Shown in pieces: positions 1 through 12,307 of a stretch of DNA of 64,000 nt. The notes under the pieces were generated by a model, which had not been told where the DNA came from, searched no databases, and saw nothing but the letters and a program-made list of their open reading frames with translations. Made by a program: the position numbers and the translations under genes. Positions within the stretch are counted from its first letter, which is position 1. Every line of letters begins with the position of its first letter. Source of the stretch: Lysobacter prati (GTDB lineage: Bacteria > Pseudomonadota > Gammaproteobacteria > Xanthomonadales > Xanthomonadaceae); NCBI RefSeq assembly GCF_009765215.1, contig NZ_VLNV01000001.1, positions 744,001 through 808,000 on the forward strand, written 5' to 3'.

Positions 1-1802
1 ACCTCGGTTCCTCCGGCGTGCTGTTCACCCTCGACACCGAGTCGGGCTTCCGCGACGTGGTGTTCATCACCTCCAGCTACGGCCTGGGCGAGATGGTCGT
101 GCAGGGCGCGGTCAATCCGGACGAGTTCTACGTCTACAAGCCGACGCTGCTGCAGGGCAAGCAGGCGATCCTGCGTCGCGGCATCGGTGCCAAGCAGCAG
201 CGCATGGTGTACTCCGACGTCCCCGGTGAGCGCGTGCGCATCGAAGAGACGCCGGCCGATCTGCGCAACACGTTCTCGATCAACGACGAAGACGTGCAGG
301 AACTGGCCAGGCAGTCGCTGGTCATCGAGAAGCATTACGGCCGCCCGATGGACATCGAGTGGGCGAAGGACGGCGTCAGCGGCAAGATCTTCATCGTCCA
401 GGCGCGCCCGGAAACGGTGAAGTCGCGCGCCAAGGCCACCCAGATCGAGCGCTATCAGCTCACCAAGCGTGGTGAGGTGGTCTGCGAAGGCCGCGCGATC
501 GGCCAGAAGGTCGGCACCGGCGTGGCCCGCGTGGTTCGCTCGCTGGCCGACATGGCCCGCGTGCAGCCTGGCGACGTGCTGGTGGCCGACATGACCGACC
601 CCGACTGGGAGCCGGTGATGAAGCGTTCGGCGGCGATCGTCACCAACCGCGGCGGCCGCACCTGCCACGCCGCGATCATTGCGCGCGAGCTCGGCGTGCC
701 GGCGGTTGTCGGAACCGGCAACGCGCTGGACACGATCAAGGACGGTCAGGAAGTCACCATCAGCTGCGCCGAAGGCGACACCGGCTTCATTTACGACGGT
801 GCCCTGCCCTTCGAGCGCCATACCGCCGACCTGGACAAGATGCCCGAAGCGCCGCTCAAGGTGATGATGAACGTCGCCAACCCCGAGCGTGCGTTCGACT
901 TCGCCATGCTGCCCAACGCCGGTGTCGGCCTGGCGCGCCTGGAAATGATCATCGCCAGCCACATCGGCATCCATCCCAAGGCCCTGCTCGAGTACAGCCA
1001 GCAGGACGCCGAGACGAAGAAGAAGATCGACGCCAAGATCGCCGGCTACGGCGGCGACCCGGTCGCGTTCTACGTCGACCGCCTGGCTGAAGGCATCGCC
1101 ACGATCACGGCCGCGTTCGCACCGAACCCGGTGATCGTGCGCCTGTCGGACTTCAAGTCCAACGAGTACGCCAACCTCATCGGCGGCAACCGCTACGAGC
1201 CGCACGAAGAGAACCCGATGATCGGCTTCCGCGGCGCCAGCCGTTACGTCGACCCGAGCTTCACCGATGCGTTCGCGCTGGAGTGCCGGGCCGTGCTGAA
1301 GGTGCGCAAGGAAATGGGCCTGGCCAACTGCTGGGTCATGATCCCGTTCGTGCGCACGCTCGATGAAGGCCGCAAGGTGGTCGAAGTGCTCAGGGCCAAT
1401 GGCCTCGAGCAGGGCAAGGACGGCCTGAAGATCATCATGATGTGCGAGGTCCCGTCGAACGCACTCCTCGCTGAAGAGTTCCTCGAGATCTTCGACGGCT
1501 TCTCGATCGGTTCCAACGACCTGACCCAGCTCACGCTGGGCCTGGACCGCGACTCGGGCATCGTCGCCAAGCTGTTCGACGAGCGCGATCCGGCGGTGAA
1601 GAAGCTGCTGGCGATGGCCATCTCGACTGCGCGCGCCAAGGGCAAGTACGTCGGCATCTGCGGCCAGGGCCCGAGCGATCACCCGGATCTGGCCGAGTGG
1701 CTGATGGACCAGGGCATCGAGTCGGTCTCGCTGAACCCCGACACCGTCGTCGACACCTGGCTGCGCCTGGCCAAGGCCAAGGCCAAGTCGAAAGCGGCCT
1801 GA
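1..1802 (+). CDS. ppsA: Phosphoenolpyruvate synthase, 5'-truncated by window edge
   Basis: Converts pyruvate, ATP and water to PEP, AMP and phosphate for gluconeogenesis in the cytosol. About 599 codons are present and the frame is open to base 3. The family is near 790 residues, so roughly the first 190 residues (most of the ATP-grasp N-lobe) lie outside the window; the first in-window GTG (base 18) is internal. Visible are the end of the PEP/pyruvate-binding domain ([21 protein letters not shown]), the phosphohistidine swivelling domain with [10 protein letters not shown] (His codon at 666-668), and the C-terminal TIM barrel with [25 protein letters not shown] and the catalytic cysteine in [11 protein letters not shown]. 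The gene ends with a Lys/Ala-rich tail and is followed by a strong terminator. Identity is secure. Confidence 0.97.
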   Translation, partial: LGSSGVLFTLDTESGFRDVVFITSSYGLGEMVVQGAVNPDEFYVYKPTLLQGKQAILRRGIGAKQQRMVYSDVPGERVRIEETPADLRNTFSINDEDVQELARQSLVIEKHYGRPMDIEWAKDGVSGKIFIVQARPETVKSRAKATQIERYQLTKRGEVVCEGRAIGQKVGTGVARVVRSLADMARVQPGDVLVADMTDPDWEPVMKRSAAIVTNRGGRTCHAAIIARELGVPAVVGTGNALDTIKDGQEVTISCAEGDTGFIYDGALPFERHTADLDKMPEAPLKVMMNVANPERAFDFAMLPNAGVGLARLEMIIASHIGIHPKALLEYSQQDAETKKKIDAKIAGYGGDPVAFYVDRLAEGIATITAAFAPNPVIVRLSDFKSNEYANLIGGNRYEPHEENPMIGFRGASRYVDPSFTDAFALECRAVLKVRKEMGLANCWVMIPFVRTLDEGRKVVEVLRANGLEQGKDGLKIIMMCEVPSNALLAEEFLEIFDGFSIGSNDLTQLTLGLDRDSGIVAKLFDERDPAVKKLLAMAISTARAKGKYVGICGQGPSDHPDLAEWLMDQGIESVSLNPDTVVDTWLRLAKAKAKSKAA

Positions 1803-1846
1803 TGACGGGTCGATAACGCCGGTGCAGTTAGACTTGCGCTAAACCT

Positions 1847-1877
1847 GACGCCCCGCTAATGCGGGGCGTCGCATTTT
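1847..1877 (+). terminator. Intrinsic terminator after ppsA
   Basis: A perfect 10-bp stem GACGCCCCGC / GCGGGGCGTC with loop TAAT is followed by GCATTTT. It sits 45 bases after the ppsA stop and only about 20 bases before the next start codon, so the next gene's ribosome-binding site (GGAG at 1881-1884) follows the hairpin directly. Confidence 0.85.
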
Positions 1878-1892
1878 GAAGGAGCCGAAACC

Positions 1893-2783
1893 TTGACCCT
1901 CGAACAGCTGGCCAACCAACTGCAACGCGCCGACGACTGGACCGACGTCGCCGTCGAGTGGGGCGTGCGCCTCGGTGCGGCGTTGCTGGCGCTCTACATC
2001 GGCATCCAGGTCGCCAAGTGGGTTGCACGCGCCGTCTCGCGAGCACTGACGCGCGCCCACGTCGAACCCACTGCGCAGCAGTTCCTCAGCCGTGTCACGT
2101 ACGTGCTGATCCTGATGGTGTTCGTGCTGGCGATCCTGCAGATCTGCCTGAAGGTCTCGCCGGCATCGCTGTTCGCCGTACTCGGCGCGGCGGGCCTGGC
2201 GATCGGCCTGGCCATGAAAGACTCCCTGTCCAACGTCGCCTCGGGCGTGATGCTGGTGACGCTCAAGCCGTTCCGCGTCGGCGACATCGTCGACATCGGC
2301 GGCAAGAGCGGCAGGGTCGAATCGGTCAGCATCTTCCAGACCAGGCTGCGCGGCGCCGACAACCAGACCATCGTGCTGCCCAACAGCCTGATCACGACGG
2401 CGCCGATCATCAACCTCACGCCCGACACGGTTCGCCGCATCGAACTGATCATCGGCATCGGCTACAACGACAGCATCGAAGCGGCGCGCGCGGCCGTGCT
2501 GGCCATCATGCATGCCGACAAACGCATCCTGTCCGACCCGGCGCCGGACGTGGTCGTGTACGAGCTGGCCGACAGCGCGGTGAAACTGGGCATCCGCTGC
2601 CATGTCAGCAACGCCAACCACTTCAACACCAAGTGCGATCTCAACGAACGCATCAAGGACGCCTTCGACCGGGGCGGAATCAGCATCCCCTACCCGCAGC
2701 GCGACGTGCGCATGTACCACCACGTGGCAACGGACCAGGGCGTGAAGGTGGTGGTGACGCCGACGCCGGCGAAGCCGGAGTAG
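1893..2783 (+). CDS. mscS: MscS-family small-conductance mechanosensitive channel
   Basis: Inner-membrane channel that opens under membrane tension to release solutes during hypo-osmotic shock. The 296-residue protein has three N-terminal hydrophobic helices (about residues 28-45, 70-90, 98-118). The pore-lining helix carries the small-residue pattern GAAGLAIGLAMKDSLSN, followed by the beta domain (PFRVGDIVDIGG, VLPNSLI) and an alpha/beta cytoplasmic vestibule. Length matches E. coli MscS (286). The start is a TTG with GGAG eight bases upstream; no ATG precedes the first helix in frame. It probably has its own promoter because the ppsA terminator lies directly upstream. Confidence 0.93.
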   Translation: MTLEQLANQLQRADDWTDVAVEWGVRLGAALLALYIGIQVAKWVARAVSRALTRAHVEPTAQQFLSRVTYVLILMVFVLAILQICLKVSPASLFAVLGAAGLAIGLAMKDSLSNVASGVMLVTLKPFRVGDIVDIGGKSGRVESVSIFQTRLRGADNQTIVLPNSLITTAPIINLTPDTVRRIELIIGIGYNDSIEAARAAVLAIMHADKRILSDPAPDVVVYELADSAVKLGIRCHVSNANHFNTKCDLNERIKDAFDRGGISIPYPQRDVRMYHHVATDQGVKVVVTPTPAKPE

Positions 2784-2796
2784 TCACCCGTCACCA

Positions 2797-2906
2797 TTCG
2801 CCCTGAGCGTAGGCGCGAAGCGCCGAAGTCGAAGGGTGCACGACGGGACTCAACGCGGGATCGCAGGCCCTTCGACTTCGGCCTGCGGCCTACGCTCAGG
2901 GCGAAC
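2797..2906. repeat. Long-stem palindromic intergenic repeat
   Basis: An approximately 40-base left arm (2797-2836, beginning TTCGCCCTGAGCGTAGG) is matched by an inverted right arm (2868-2905, ending CCTACGCTCAGGGCGAA) around about 30 spacer bases. It lies between the convergent mscS and orn genes, so its RNA would form a long hairpin on either strand and could end both transcripts. The sequence resembles dispersed palindromes common in Xanthomonadaceae; copy number cannot be seen here. Confidence 0.8.
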
Positions 2907-2912
2907 GGTTAA

Positions 2913-3470
2913 TCACAACCCGCCCAGCTTCCCCATCGACAGCCGGTAGTGCCGCAGCTCCGCGATGGAGTCGTGCACGTCGCTCAACGCCGTGTGGCGC
3001 GCGTCCTTGGCGACGCCGGCCAGCACCTCGGGTGCCCAGCGCCGGGCCAGTTCCTTGACCGTGCTGACGTCGAGGTTGCGGTAATGGAAGTAGCGCTCCA
3101 GCCGTGGCATCAGGCGATGCAGGAAGCGGCGGTCCTGGCAGATCGAATTGCCGCACATCGGCGAGCGACCGGCCGGCACCCAGTGGGCGAGGAACGCCAG
3201 CGTGCTCGCTTCGGCTTCGGCCAGGGTCACGCGGCTTTCGACCACACGCTTCCACAGACCGGACTTGCCGTGCTGGTTGCGGTTCCATTCGTCCATCGCC
3301 TCCAGGCGCGACACCGGATGCACGATCGCCAGCTCCGGCCCTTCGGCCAGGATGTTGAGCTGCTTGTCGGTGACCAACGTGGCGATCTCGAGGATCGAAT
3401 CGTTGTCGGTGTCCAGGCCGGTCATTTCCAGATCGATCCAGATCAGATGCTCGTCGTTGGTCGCTGCCAT
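2913..3470 (-). CDS. orn: Oligoribonuclease
   Basis: 3'-5' exoribonuclease of the DEDDh family that degrades 2-5-nt RNAs, including pGpG from cyclic-di-GMP turnover, to mononucleotides. The 185-residue protein starts [20 protein letters not shown], which supplies the first Asp and Glu of the motif. The later residues are in [18 protein letters not shown] (Asp, His, Asp). The frame is open a further 24 codons upstream, but the ATG at 3470 gives the family length (E. coli 181). It is divergent from the DUF2721 gene, with 81 bases between them for both promoters. Confidence 0.96.
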   Translation of the reverse strand: MAATNDEHLIWIDLEMTGLDTDNDSILEIATLVTDKQLNILAEGPELAIVHPVSRLEAMDEWNRNQHGKSGLWKRVVESRVTLAEAEASTLAFLAHWVPAGRSPMCGNSICQDRRFLHRLMPRLERYFHYRNLDVSTVKELARRWAPEVLAGVAKDARHTALSDVHDSIAELRHYRLSMGKLGGL

Positions 3471-3551
3471 GGGCTCGCACTGAAGGGATGTCGGTAGCAT
3501 CATACAGCCAGCCCGCACCCGCGCCTCCCGCAACGCAGTCACGGAATCCGC

Positions 3552-4037
3552 ATGCCCTCACCCGTCGCGATCGACCCGTCGCACTACGCCGTCGTCTCGG
3601 CGATGATCACGCCCGCGTTCTTCCTGACCGCCGCCAGCTCGCTGCTGATCTCCTCGAACAACCGCCTGGCACGTGTCGTCGACCGCATGCGCAGCGAGAT
3701 CGAGGTGTTGCGTGCCACCGAACAGGGGCCGGCCCGGGTCGCACTGGAAGCGCGCATCGCCACCCATCGGCGCCGCTCCTACCTCGTGCTGGCGTCGGTG
3801 CGCATGCTGTACGCGGCCATCAGCGCCTTCGTCGGCACCAGCCTGGGCATCGCCGTGGATGCGTTCCTGGGCTACCGGCTCGATCTGCTGCCGACCGGCC
3901 TGGCCATGATCGGCGTGCTGCTGATGTTCGCTGCGTCGCTGTGCCTGGGGCGCGAGGCCAAGTTGGGCCTGCACATGCTCGACCTGGAGCTCAACGAGCA
4001 GCTGGCCAAGGACAGGATCGACCTGCGCAACGATTGA
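3552..4037 (+). CDS. DUF2721 family inner-membrane protein
   Basis: Function unknown. The 161-residue protein has three predicted membrane helices (about residues 14-34, 76-100 and 115-135). It carries the family signature around [20 protein letters not shown] followed by RVVDRMR. Between helix 1 and helix 2 is a charged, probably helical stretch ([20 protein letters not shown]). The ATG at 3552 precedes the first helix by a short polar tail. It is convergent with tadA across a repeat-rich gap; nothing around it suggests a pathway. Confidence 0.8.
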   Translation: MPSPVAIDPSHYAVVSAMITPAFFLTAASSLLISSNNRLARVVDRMRSEIEVLRATEQGPARVALEARIATHRRRSYLVLASVRMLYAAISAFVGTSLGIAVDAFLGYRLDLLPTGLAMIGVLLMFAASLCLGREAKLGLHMLDLELNEQLAKDRIDLRND

Positions 4038-4045
4038 AGAGCCGC

Positions 4046-4104
4046 CCTTCTCCCGCCTGCGGGAGAAGGTGCCCGAAGAGCCTGCCCCGTACTTGATACG
4101 GGGG
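4046..4104. repeat. Double-hairpin intergenic repeat
   Basis: The first hairpin is CCTTCTCCCG / CGGGAGAAGG with loop CCTG (4046-4069). The second is CCCCGTA / TACGGGG around a CTTGA loop (about 4085-4103). It lies between convergent genes and is the only sequence there, so it may work as a bidirectional terminator. Both units look like mobile REP-type palindromes typical of this family of bacteria. Confidence 0.7.
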
Positions 4105-4116
4105 CGGATGAGGGGC

Positions 4117-6194
<2,078 letters not shown>

Positions 6195-6220
6195 GGAATC
6201 ACGAGTTGGTTCTGGTGCCC

Positions 6221-6264
6221 GTCATTCCCGCGCAGGCGGGAATCCATGGACACTCGGGAATGAC
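6221..6264. repeat. Nested palindrome between guaB and guaA
   Basis: GTCATTCCCG (6221-6230) is inverted as CGGGAATGAC (6255-6264), with a second inner pairing CCCG-CGCAG-GCGGG. Because guaB and guaA are in the same direction, the hairpin would sit inside the transcript and could set 3' stability of guaB or partial termination. It matches the common GTCATTCCCGC-type dispersed element. Confidence 0.7.
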
Positions 6265-6273
6265 AATCACACA

Positions 6274-7818
<1,545 letters not shown>

Positions 7819-8718
7819 TCAGGCCACCGGCGACCAGCCGTGGCCCGAATCGGCGGCCTCGGCGGCCTCCAGCGTGTTCTGCATCAGCGTGGCCACGGTC
7901 ATCGGGCCGACACCGCCGGGAACCGGAGTGATCCAGCTGGCGCGTTCAGCCGCGGCGGCAAAGCCGACGTCGCCGACCAGGCGGCCGTCGTCGAGTCGGT
8001 TTATGCCGACGTCGATCACCACCGCGCCCGGCTTGACCCATTCGCCCGGAATCAGGCCAGGGCGACCGACCGCGACAACCAGGATGTCGGCGTTGCGGAT
8101 CGAGGTCTCGAGTACGTCCGGCGGGGTGAACTTGTGGCAGCTGGTGACCGTGCAGCCGGCGATCAGCAGTTCCAGCGCCATCGGCCGGCCGACATGGTTG
8201 GACACGCCCACGATCGTCGCGCTCTGCCCGCGCACGGCCTTGTCGGTATAGGCCAGCAGCGTGGTGATGCCGCGCGGCGTGCACGGGCGCAGGCCGAACT
8301 GGCGCAGGGCCAGGTGGCCGACGTTCTCGGGGTGGAAGCCGTCGACGTCCTTGCGCGGGTCGATGCGGTGGATCAGGCCGGTGGCGTCGCGGCGGTCCGG
8401 CAGCGGCAGCTGGACCAGGATGCCGTGGACCTCGGGGTCGGCGTTGAGGCGGTCGATCAGGGACAGCAGCTCGTCGTTGCCGATGTCGGCCGGCAGGTCG
8501 TAGTCGATGGCGCGGATGCCCACTTTTTCCGCGGCGCGACGTTTGTTGCGGACATAGACGCTGGACGCAGGATCGCTGCCGACCAGCACCACCGCCAGGC
8601 CGGGGCGCGACTTGCCGGCCGCGACCCGCGCGGCGACCCGGGCCTTGAGGTTGTCGAGCAGGTCGTCGGCAATGCGCTTGCCGTCGAGGATGCGTGCGGT
8701 CGGGGTGGAGGCGGTCAT
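7819..8718 (-). CDS. folD: Bifunctional methylene-THF dehydrogenase / methenyl-THF cyclohydrolase
   Basis: Interconverts 5,10-methylene- and 10-formyl-tetrahydrofolate, with NADP, feeding purine and formyl-Met synthesis. At 299 residues it has the catalytic Tyr/Lys region [15 protein letters not shown], the folate site QLPLPD, the NADP-binding [16 protein letters not shown] and the C-terminal signature [15 protein letters not shown]. It is transcribed toward guaB with an 87-base gap; folate and purine genes adjoin. A short start region (MTASTPTA) precedes the domain. Confidence 0.97.
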   Translation of the reverse strand: MTASTPTARILDGKRIADDLLDNLKARVAARVAAGKSRPGLAVVLVGSDPASSVYVRNKRRAAEKVGIRAIDYDLPADIGNDELLSLIDRLNADPEVHGILVQLPLPDRRDATGLIHRIDPRKDVDGFHPENVGHLALRQFGLRPCTPRGITTLLAYTDKAVRGQSATIVGVSNHVGRPMALELLIAGCTVTSCHKFTPPDVLETSIRNADILVVAVGRPGLIPGEWVKPGAVVIDVGINRLDDGRLVGDVGFAAAAERASWITPVPGGVGPMTVATLMQNTLEAAEAADSGHGWSPVA

Positions 8719-8834
8719 GCGGTCGCTGCGTTACAGTCGAGGCCGCGCATTATCGCTTATTAATTCGCCCCCCATTTGACAGCCGCCCATTCGACGGCAC
8801 CCCGCCACCCCACTCCGCCCCCGACGGAGGCCCC

Positions 8835-9146
8835 ATGACCGATACCGATTTCGAAACCACCCAGATCGAGGCTGCCGCCTTCCGGCGACTGCTCCAGCAC
8901 CTGATGGTCGAGCGCACCGACGTGCAGAACATCGACCTGATGATCAACGCCGGCTTCTGCCGCAACTGCCTGTCCGACTGGTACCGCGAAGCCGCCGAGC
9001 AGCGCGGCATCACCATGACCAAGGACGAGGCGCGCGAGGCGATCTACGGCATGCCCTTTGTGCAATGGAAGGCAGAGCACCAGAAGGAAGCCACCGCCGA
9101 ACAGCTGGCCGCTTTCGAAGTGGCGCGACGCAGGCACGGAGGTTGA
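8835..9146 (+). CDS. DUF1244 family protein
   Basis: Small cytosolic protein of 103 residues with no established activity. It is recognised by the central pattern NAGFCRNCLSDWYREAAEQ followed by a helix with MTKDEAREAIYGMPF. The FCRNC pair of cysteines could bind metal, but that is a guess. The ATG at 8835 has GGAGG five bases upstream; the longer open frame (from 8694) is rejected. It is followed two bases after its stop by a hydrolase gene, so the two are probably co-transcribed. Confidence 0.85.
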   Translation: MTDTDFETTQIEAAAFRRLLQHLMVERTDVQNIDLMINAGFCRNCLSDWYREAAEQRGITMTKDEAREAIYGMPFVQWKAEHQKEATAEQLAAFEVARRRHGG

Positions 9147-9148
9147 GT

Positions 9149-9919
9149 ATGCGCAAGCAACTTCTCGGCTGGGCTGCCCTGCCGGTGCTCGGCTACGCCG
9201 GCATCGTTGCGTGGTTGTTCGCCAAGCAGCGCGAGTTGATCTACATGCCGCAGGAAACGCGGGTAGATGCGGCGCAGACCAACTTCGAGCTCGACCGTGA
9301 GGGTGTGCGCCTGCACGGCTGGGTGGTCAACCCGGCGCAGCACGAACCGGTGATCTACTTCGGTGGCAACGCCGAACGCGTCGAGAATCGACGTGAACAA
9401 CTCGCCCGCGTATTGCCCGGGCGCAGCATCTACCTCATCGCCTACCGCGGCTATGGCGCCAGCGACGGCGCTCCCAGCGAAGCGGCCTTGTTCGCAGATG
9501 CGCTGGCGGTGTACGACGAAGTGCAGTCCCGCCACCCCGGCGAAGCCATCTCGGTGATCGGCTCCAGCCTTGGCACTGGCGTGGCCAGTTATGTGGCTTC
9601 GAAACGGCCGGTGTCGCGCCTGGTGCTGGTTGCGCCGTTCGACAGCCTGGCTGCCGTCGCGCAGTCCCACTACCGGATGTTTCCGGTGCGCTGGATCGTC
9701 AAGGACCGTTTCGAATCGGCCGGCTACCTGCGTGGGTACGAGGGTCCGGTGATGGTGATCCGCGCCGGCCGCGACCAGGTGATTCCGGCCGCCAGTACCG
9801 GACGTCTGATCTCGGCGCTGGGGCGGCCGCCAAAGGTGGTCGATCTGCCAAAGGCCGACCACAACACGATCGGCACCGACCCCGGCTTCGAGCAGGCACT
9901 GGCGCAGTTCATGCTTTAG
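9149..9919 (+). CDS. Membrane-anchored alpha/beta hydrolase
   Basis: A 256-residue serine hydrolase of unknown substrate. An N-terminal hydrophobic helix (about residues 6-24) anchors it, with the body probably periplasmic. The core has the nucleophile elbow GSSLGTG, an oxyanion-region motif YFGGNAE and YRGYGASDG. The acid is probably in RAGRDQVIP and the catalytic His in KADHNTIG near the end. The pattern is that of the BEM46/ABHD17-like family. The start overlaps closely with the DUF1244 stop (two-base gap). Confidence 0.85.
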   Translation: MRKQLLGWAALPVLGYAGIVAWLFAKQRELIYMPQETRVDAAQTNFELDREGVRLHGWVVNPAQHEPVIYFGGNAERVENRREQLARVLPGRSIYLIAYRGYGASDGAPSEAALFADALAVYDEVQSRHPGEAISVIGSSLGTGVASYVASKRPVSRLVLVAPFDSLAAVAQSHYRMFPVRWIVKDRFESAGYLRGYEGPVMVIRAGRDQVIPAASTGRLISALGRPPKVVDLPKADHNTIGTDPGFEQALAQFML

Positions 9920-9933
9920 CGCCGCGCGGGTGA

Positions 9934-11058
9934 TTACCCTGCGCAGAACTGCACGTAGTCGATATAGCCGGGAAACTCCCGCCCGGCCGCGCATACCGGG
10001 CAATCGGGATCTGCCGACAACCGCGTCTCGCGGAACTTCATCGCCAGCGCGTCGAAATTCAGCAGCCGCCCGGCCAGCGAGTCGCCGATCCCAAGGATCA
10101 GCTTCACCGCTTCGGTCGCCTGCAGCATGCCGATCACGCCGGGCAGGACGCCCAGCACACCAGCCTCGGAGCAGTTCGGTGCCGCTTCCGGCGGCGGCGG
10201 CTCGGGAAACAGGCAGCGGTAGCACGGCGCATGCCCACGGTGGCGCCCGGCATCGAACACGCTGACCTGACCTTCGAAGCGATGCACCGCCCCGTACACC
10301 AGTGGCTTGCCCAGCTTCACGCAGGCGTCGTTGAGCAGGTAGCGCACCGGGAAGTTGTCGGCACCGTCGATCACGACGTCGGCATCGGCGATCAGGCGCT
10401 CGACATTGTCGGCCGTGATGCGTTCCGGGAATGCTTCGATGGCGACGGTGGGATTGAGCGCCGACAGCGCGATGCGGGCCGACTCGACCTTCGCCACGCC
10501 TATCCGATCTTCGGTATGCAGGATCTGCCGCTGCAGGTTGCTGCGATCGACGATGTCATCGTCGGCCAGTACCAGCGTGCCGACGCCTGCCGCGGCCAGG
10601 TAGAAGGCCGCCGGCGAGCCCAGTCCGCCGGCGCCGACCATGGCGACGCGTGCGGCCTGCAGCTTGCGCTGACCGCCCTCGCCCACTTCCGGCAGCCGCA
10701 AGTGACGCGAATAGCGGTCGTAGAAGTCGAAATCGCCTTCCGGACGGGTCAGCGGCAGGCCTTCGGCGATCCAGCGGGTGGTGCCGCCCTCCACCGACGC
10801 GACGCGGACATAGCCCGCCTCGTGCAGCACCTGCGCGGCCTGCAGCGAGCGTCGGCCCGATTGGCAGATCAGCATCACTTCGGCATCGAGTGCGGGAAGC
10901 TCGGCTTGCGGTTGCGCCTCCAGCGCCGCCTTGGCGACGCCACGGGCGCCTTCGGCGAAACCGGCGGCACGCTCGTGCGACTCGCGCACGTCGATCAGCA
11001 CCACTCCGGAGCGCTGACGGCGCAATGCCTCTGCCGGGGAGATCTCTTCGATGTTCAT
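9934..11058 (-). CDS. moeB: MoeB/ThiF-type adenylyltransferase with N-terminal rhodanese domain
   Basis: Predicted to adenylate the C-terminal glycine of the small molybdopterin synthase subunit (or a ThiS-like protein). The 374-residue protein has a rhodanese domain at residues about 1-105 with active cysteine in LICQSGRRS. The E1-like fold follows from about residue 112 (YSRHLRLPEVGEGGQRKL). It shows the nucleotide loop GAGGLGSPAAFYLAAAGVG, the catalytic-cysteine region PNCSEAGVLGVLPG and the zinc pairs CYRC and CPVC. Eukaryotic MOCS3/Uba4 carry rhodanese at the C-terminus; here it is at the N-terminus. It is the last gene of der-mobA-moeA-moeB, supporting the molybdenum-cofactor role. Confidence 0.9.
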   Translation of the reverse strand: MNIEEISPAEALRRQRSGVVLIDVRESHERAAGFAEGARGVAKAALEAQPQAELPALDAEVMLICQSGRRSLQAAQVLHEAGYVRVASVEGGTTRWIAEGLPLTRPEGDFDFYDRYSRHLRLPEVGEGGQRKLQAARVAMVGAGGLGSPAAFYLAAAGVGTLVLADDDIVDRSNLQRQILHTEDRIGVAKVESARIALSALNPTVAIEAFPERITADNVERLIADADVVIDGADNFPVRYLLNDACVKLGKPLVYGAVHRFEGQVSVFDAGRHRGHAPCYRCLFPEPPPPEAAPNCSEAGVLGVLPGVIGMLQATEAVKLILGIGDSLAGRLLNFDALAMKFRETRLSADPDCPVCAAGREFPGYIDYVQFCAG

Positions 11059-11076
11059 GCCGCCATTATCGCTCCA

Positions 11077-12294
11077 CTACGCGTAACGCAGCACCTCGAC
11101 CACCGCGCCTGCGGCGAGCCGCTGCGGTCCGTCGGGAATCACGATAAGCGCATTGGATTCGGCCACCGCGCGCAGGCGGTGCGAACCGGTCGCCGGGTTG
11201 GGGTCGGCGCGCAGCACGCCGTGCTCATCGCAGAACACCCGGGCACGGATGAATTCGCGACGCGCGTGGTCCTTCTCGATCTGAGCGACCAGCTGTGCGC
11301 GCTCCACCAATCGCGGTTCGCTGCGCCCCTGCAGCGCATCGACCAGGGCACGACCGAACGACAGGTAGGTGGCGAAAACCGATACCGGATTGCCAGGCAG
11401 GCCCAGCACGCGCGCCTGGTCCAGGCTGCCGAACAACAGCGGCATTCCCGGTTTCATCCGCACCTTCCAGAAATGGGTCTGGCCGAACTGCGCCAGCACC
11501 GCCGGGATATGGTCCTTCTCGCCGGCCGAGACTGCGCCACAGGTGATCACGATGTCGAACGCGCAGGCGGCATCGCGCAAGGCGATCTCGACCCGCTTGG
11601 GGTCGTCCGGCAGGCGCGGCCAGGCGGTCGGCTCCAGGCCGTCCGCACGCAGCAGTCCCATCAGCAATTCGCGATTGCTGTCGTAGATCTCGCCTGGCGC
11701 CAATGCCATGCCCGGCTCGACCAGTTCGTCGCCGCTGCTGAATACCGCCACGGTCGGTCGTCGCACCACAGGCAACGAGGCCAATCCCATCGAGGCCGCC
11801 AGCGAGACGCGCGCAGGCGTCAACAACGAACCCGCGTGGAGCACCAGTTCGCCGGCGGCCACGTCCTCACCAGCGCGGCGCACGTTGGCTCCCGGGGCGA
11901 CGGACCCGGCAACCGTCACGCGGTCGCCATCGACCTGGCTGTTTTCCTTGATCACGACCGTGTCGGCACCGCCCGGCATCGGTGCGCCGGTGGTGATGCG
12001 CACGCACTCGCCGGCCGCGACCTCCAGCCCCAGCGAGCGCCCTGCGAACTGTTCGCCCGCCAGTCGCAATGTCGTCTCGCCGTCGCGCAGATCGGCGTGG
12101 CGCAAGGCAAAGCCGTCCATCGCGCTGTTGTCGAAGGGTGGCAACGACAGCGGCGCGTGCACGTCGGAGGCAAGGATGCGGCCGTGCGTGCGCGACAAGG
12201 CGAGTGTTTCGGTTTCGAGGCGATGCGAGGCAGCAACATCGCGGACGATCGCAAGCGCGTCGTCAAACAGCAATCCAGTCGGGGGAGTGGTCAT
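11077..12294 (-). CDS. moeA: Molybdopterin molybdotransferase
   Basis: Inserts molybdate into adenylated molybdopterin. The 405 residues match the family length. Visible motifs are PPFDNSAMDGFALR (domain I), the MPGGADTVV loop in the lasso region, CGAVSAGEKDHIPAVL (the family's GGVS-type loop, here AVSAG) and GLPGNPVSVFATYL. A C-terminal beta domain ends the protein. The start ATG at 12294 lies 13 bases downstream of the mobA stop, and moeB follows 18 bases later, so the three Mo genes form one unit. Confidence 0.95.
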   Translation of the reverse strand: MTTPPTGLLFDDALAIVRDVAASHRLETETLALSRTHGRILASDVHAPLSLPPFDNSAMDGFALRHADLRDGETTLRLAGEQFAGRSLGLEVAAGECVRITTGAPMPGGADTVVIKENSQVDGDRVTVAGSVAPGANVRRAGEDVAAGELVLHAGSLLTPARVSLAASMGLASLPVVRRPTVAVFSSGDELVEPGMALAPGEIYDSNRELLMGLLRADGLEPTAWPRLPDDPKRVEIALRDAACAFDIVITCGAVSAGEKDHIPAVLAQFGQTHFWKVRMKPGMPLLFGSLDQARVLGLPGNPVSVFATYLSFGRALVDALQGRSEPRLVERAQLVAQIEKDHARREFIRARVFCDEHGVLRADPNPATGSHRLRAVAESNALIVIPDGPQRLAAGAVVEVLRYA

Positions 12295-12307
12295 GTCTTA
12301 AAAGTGG

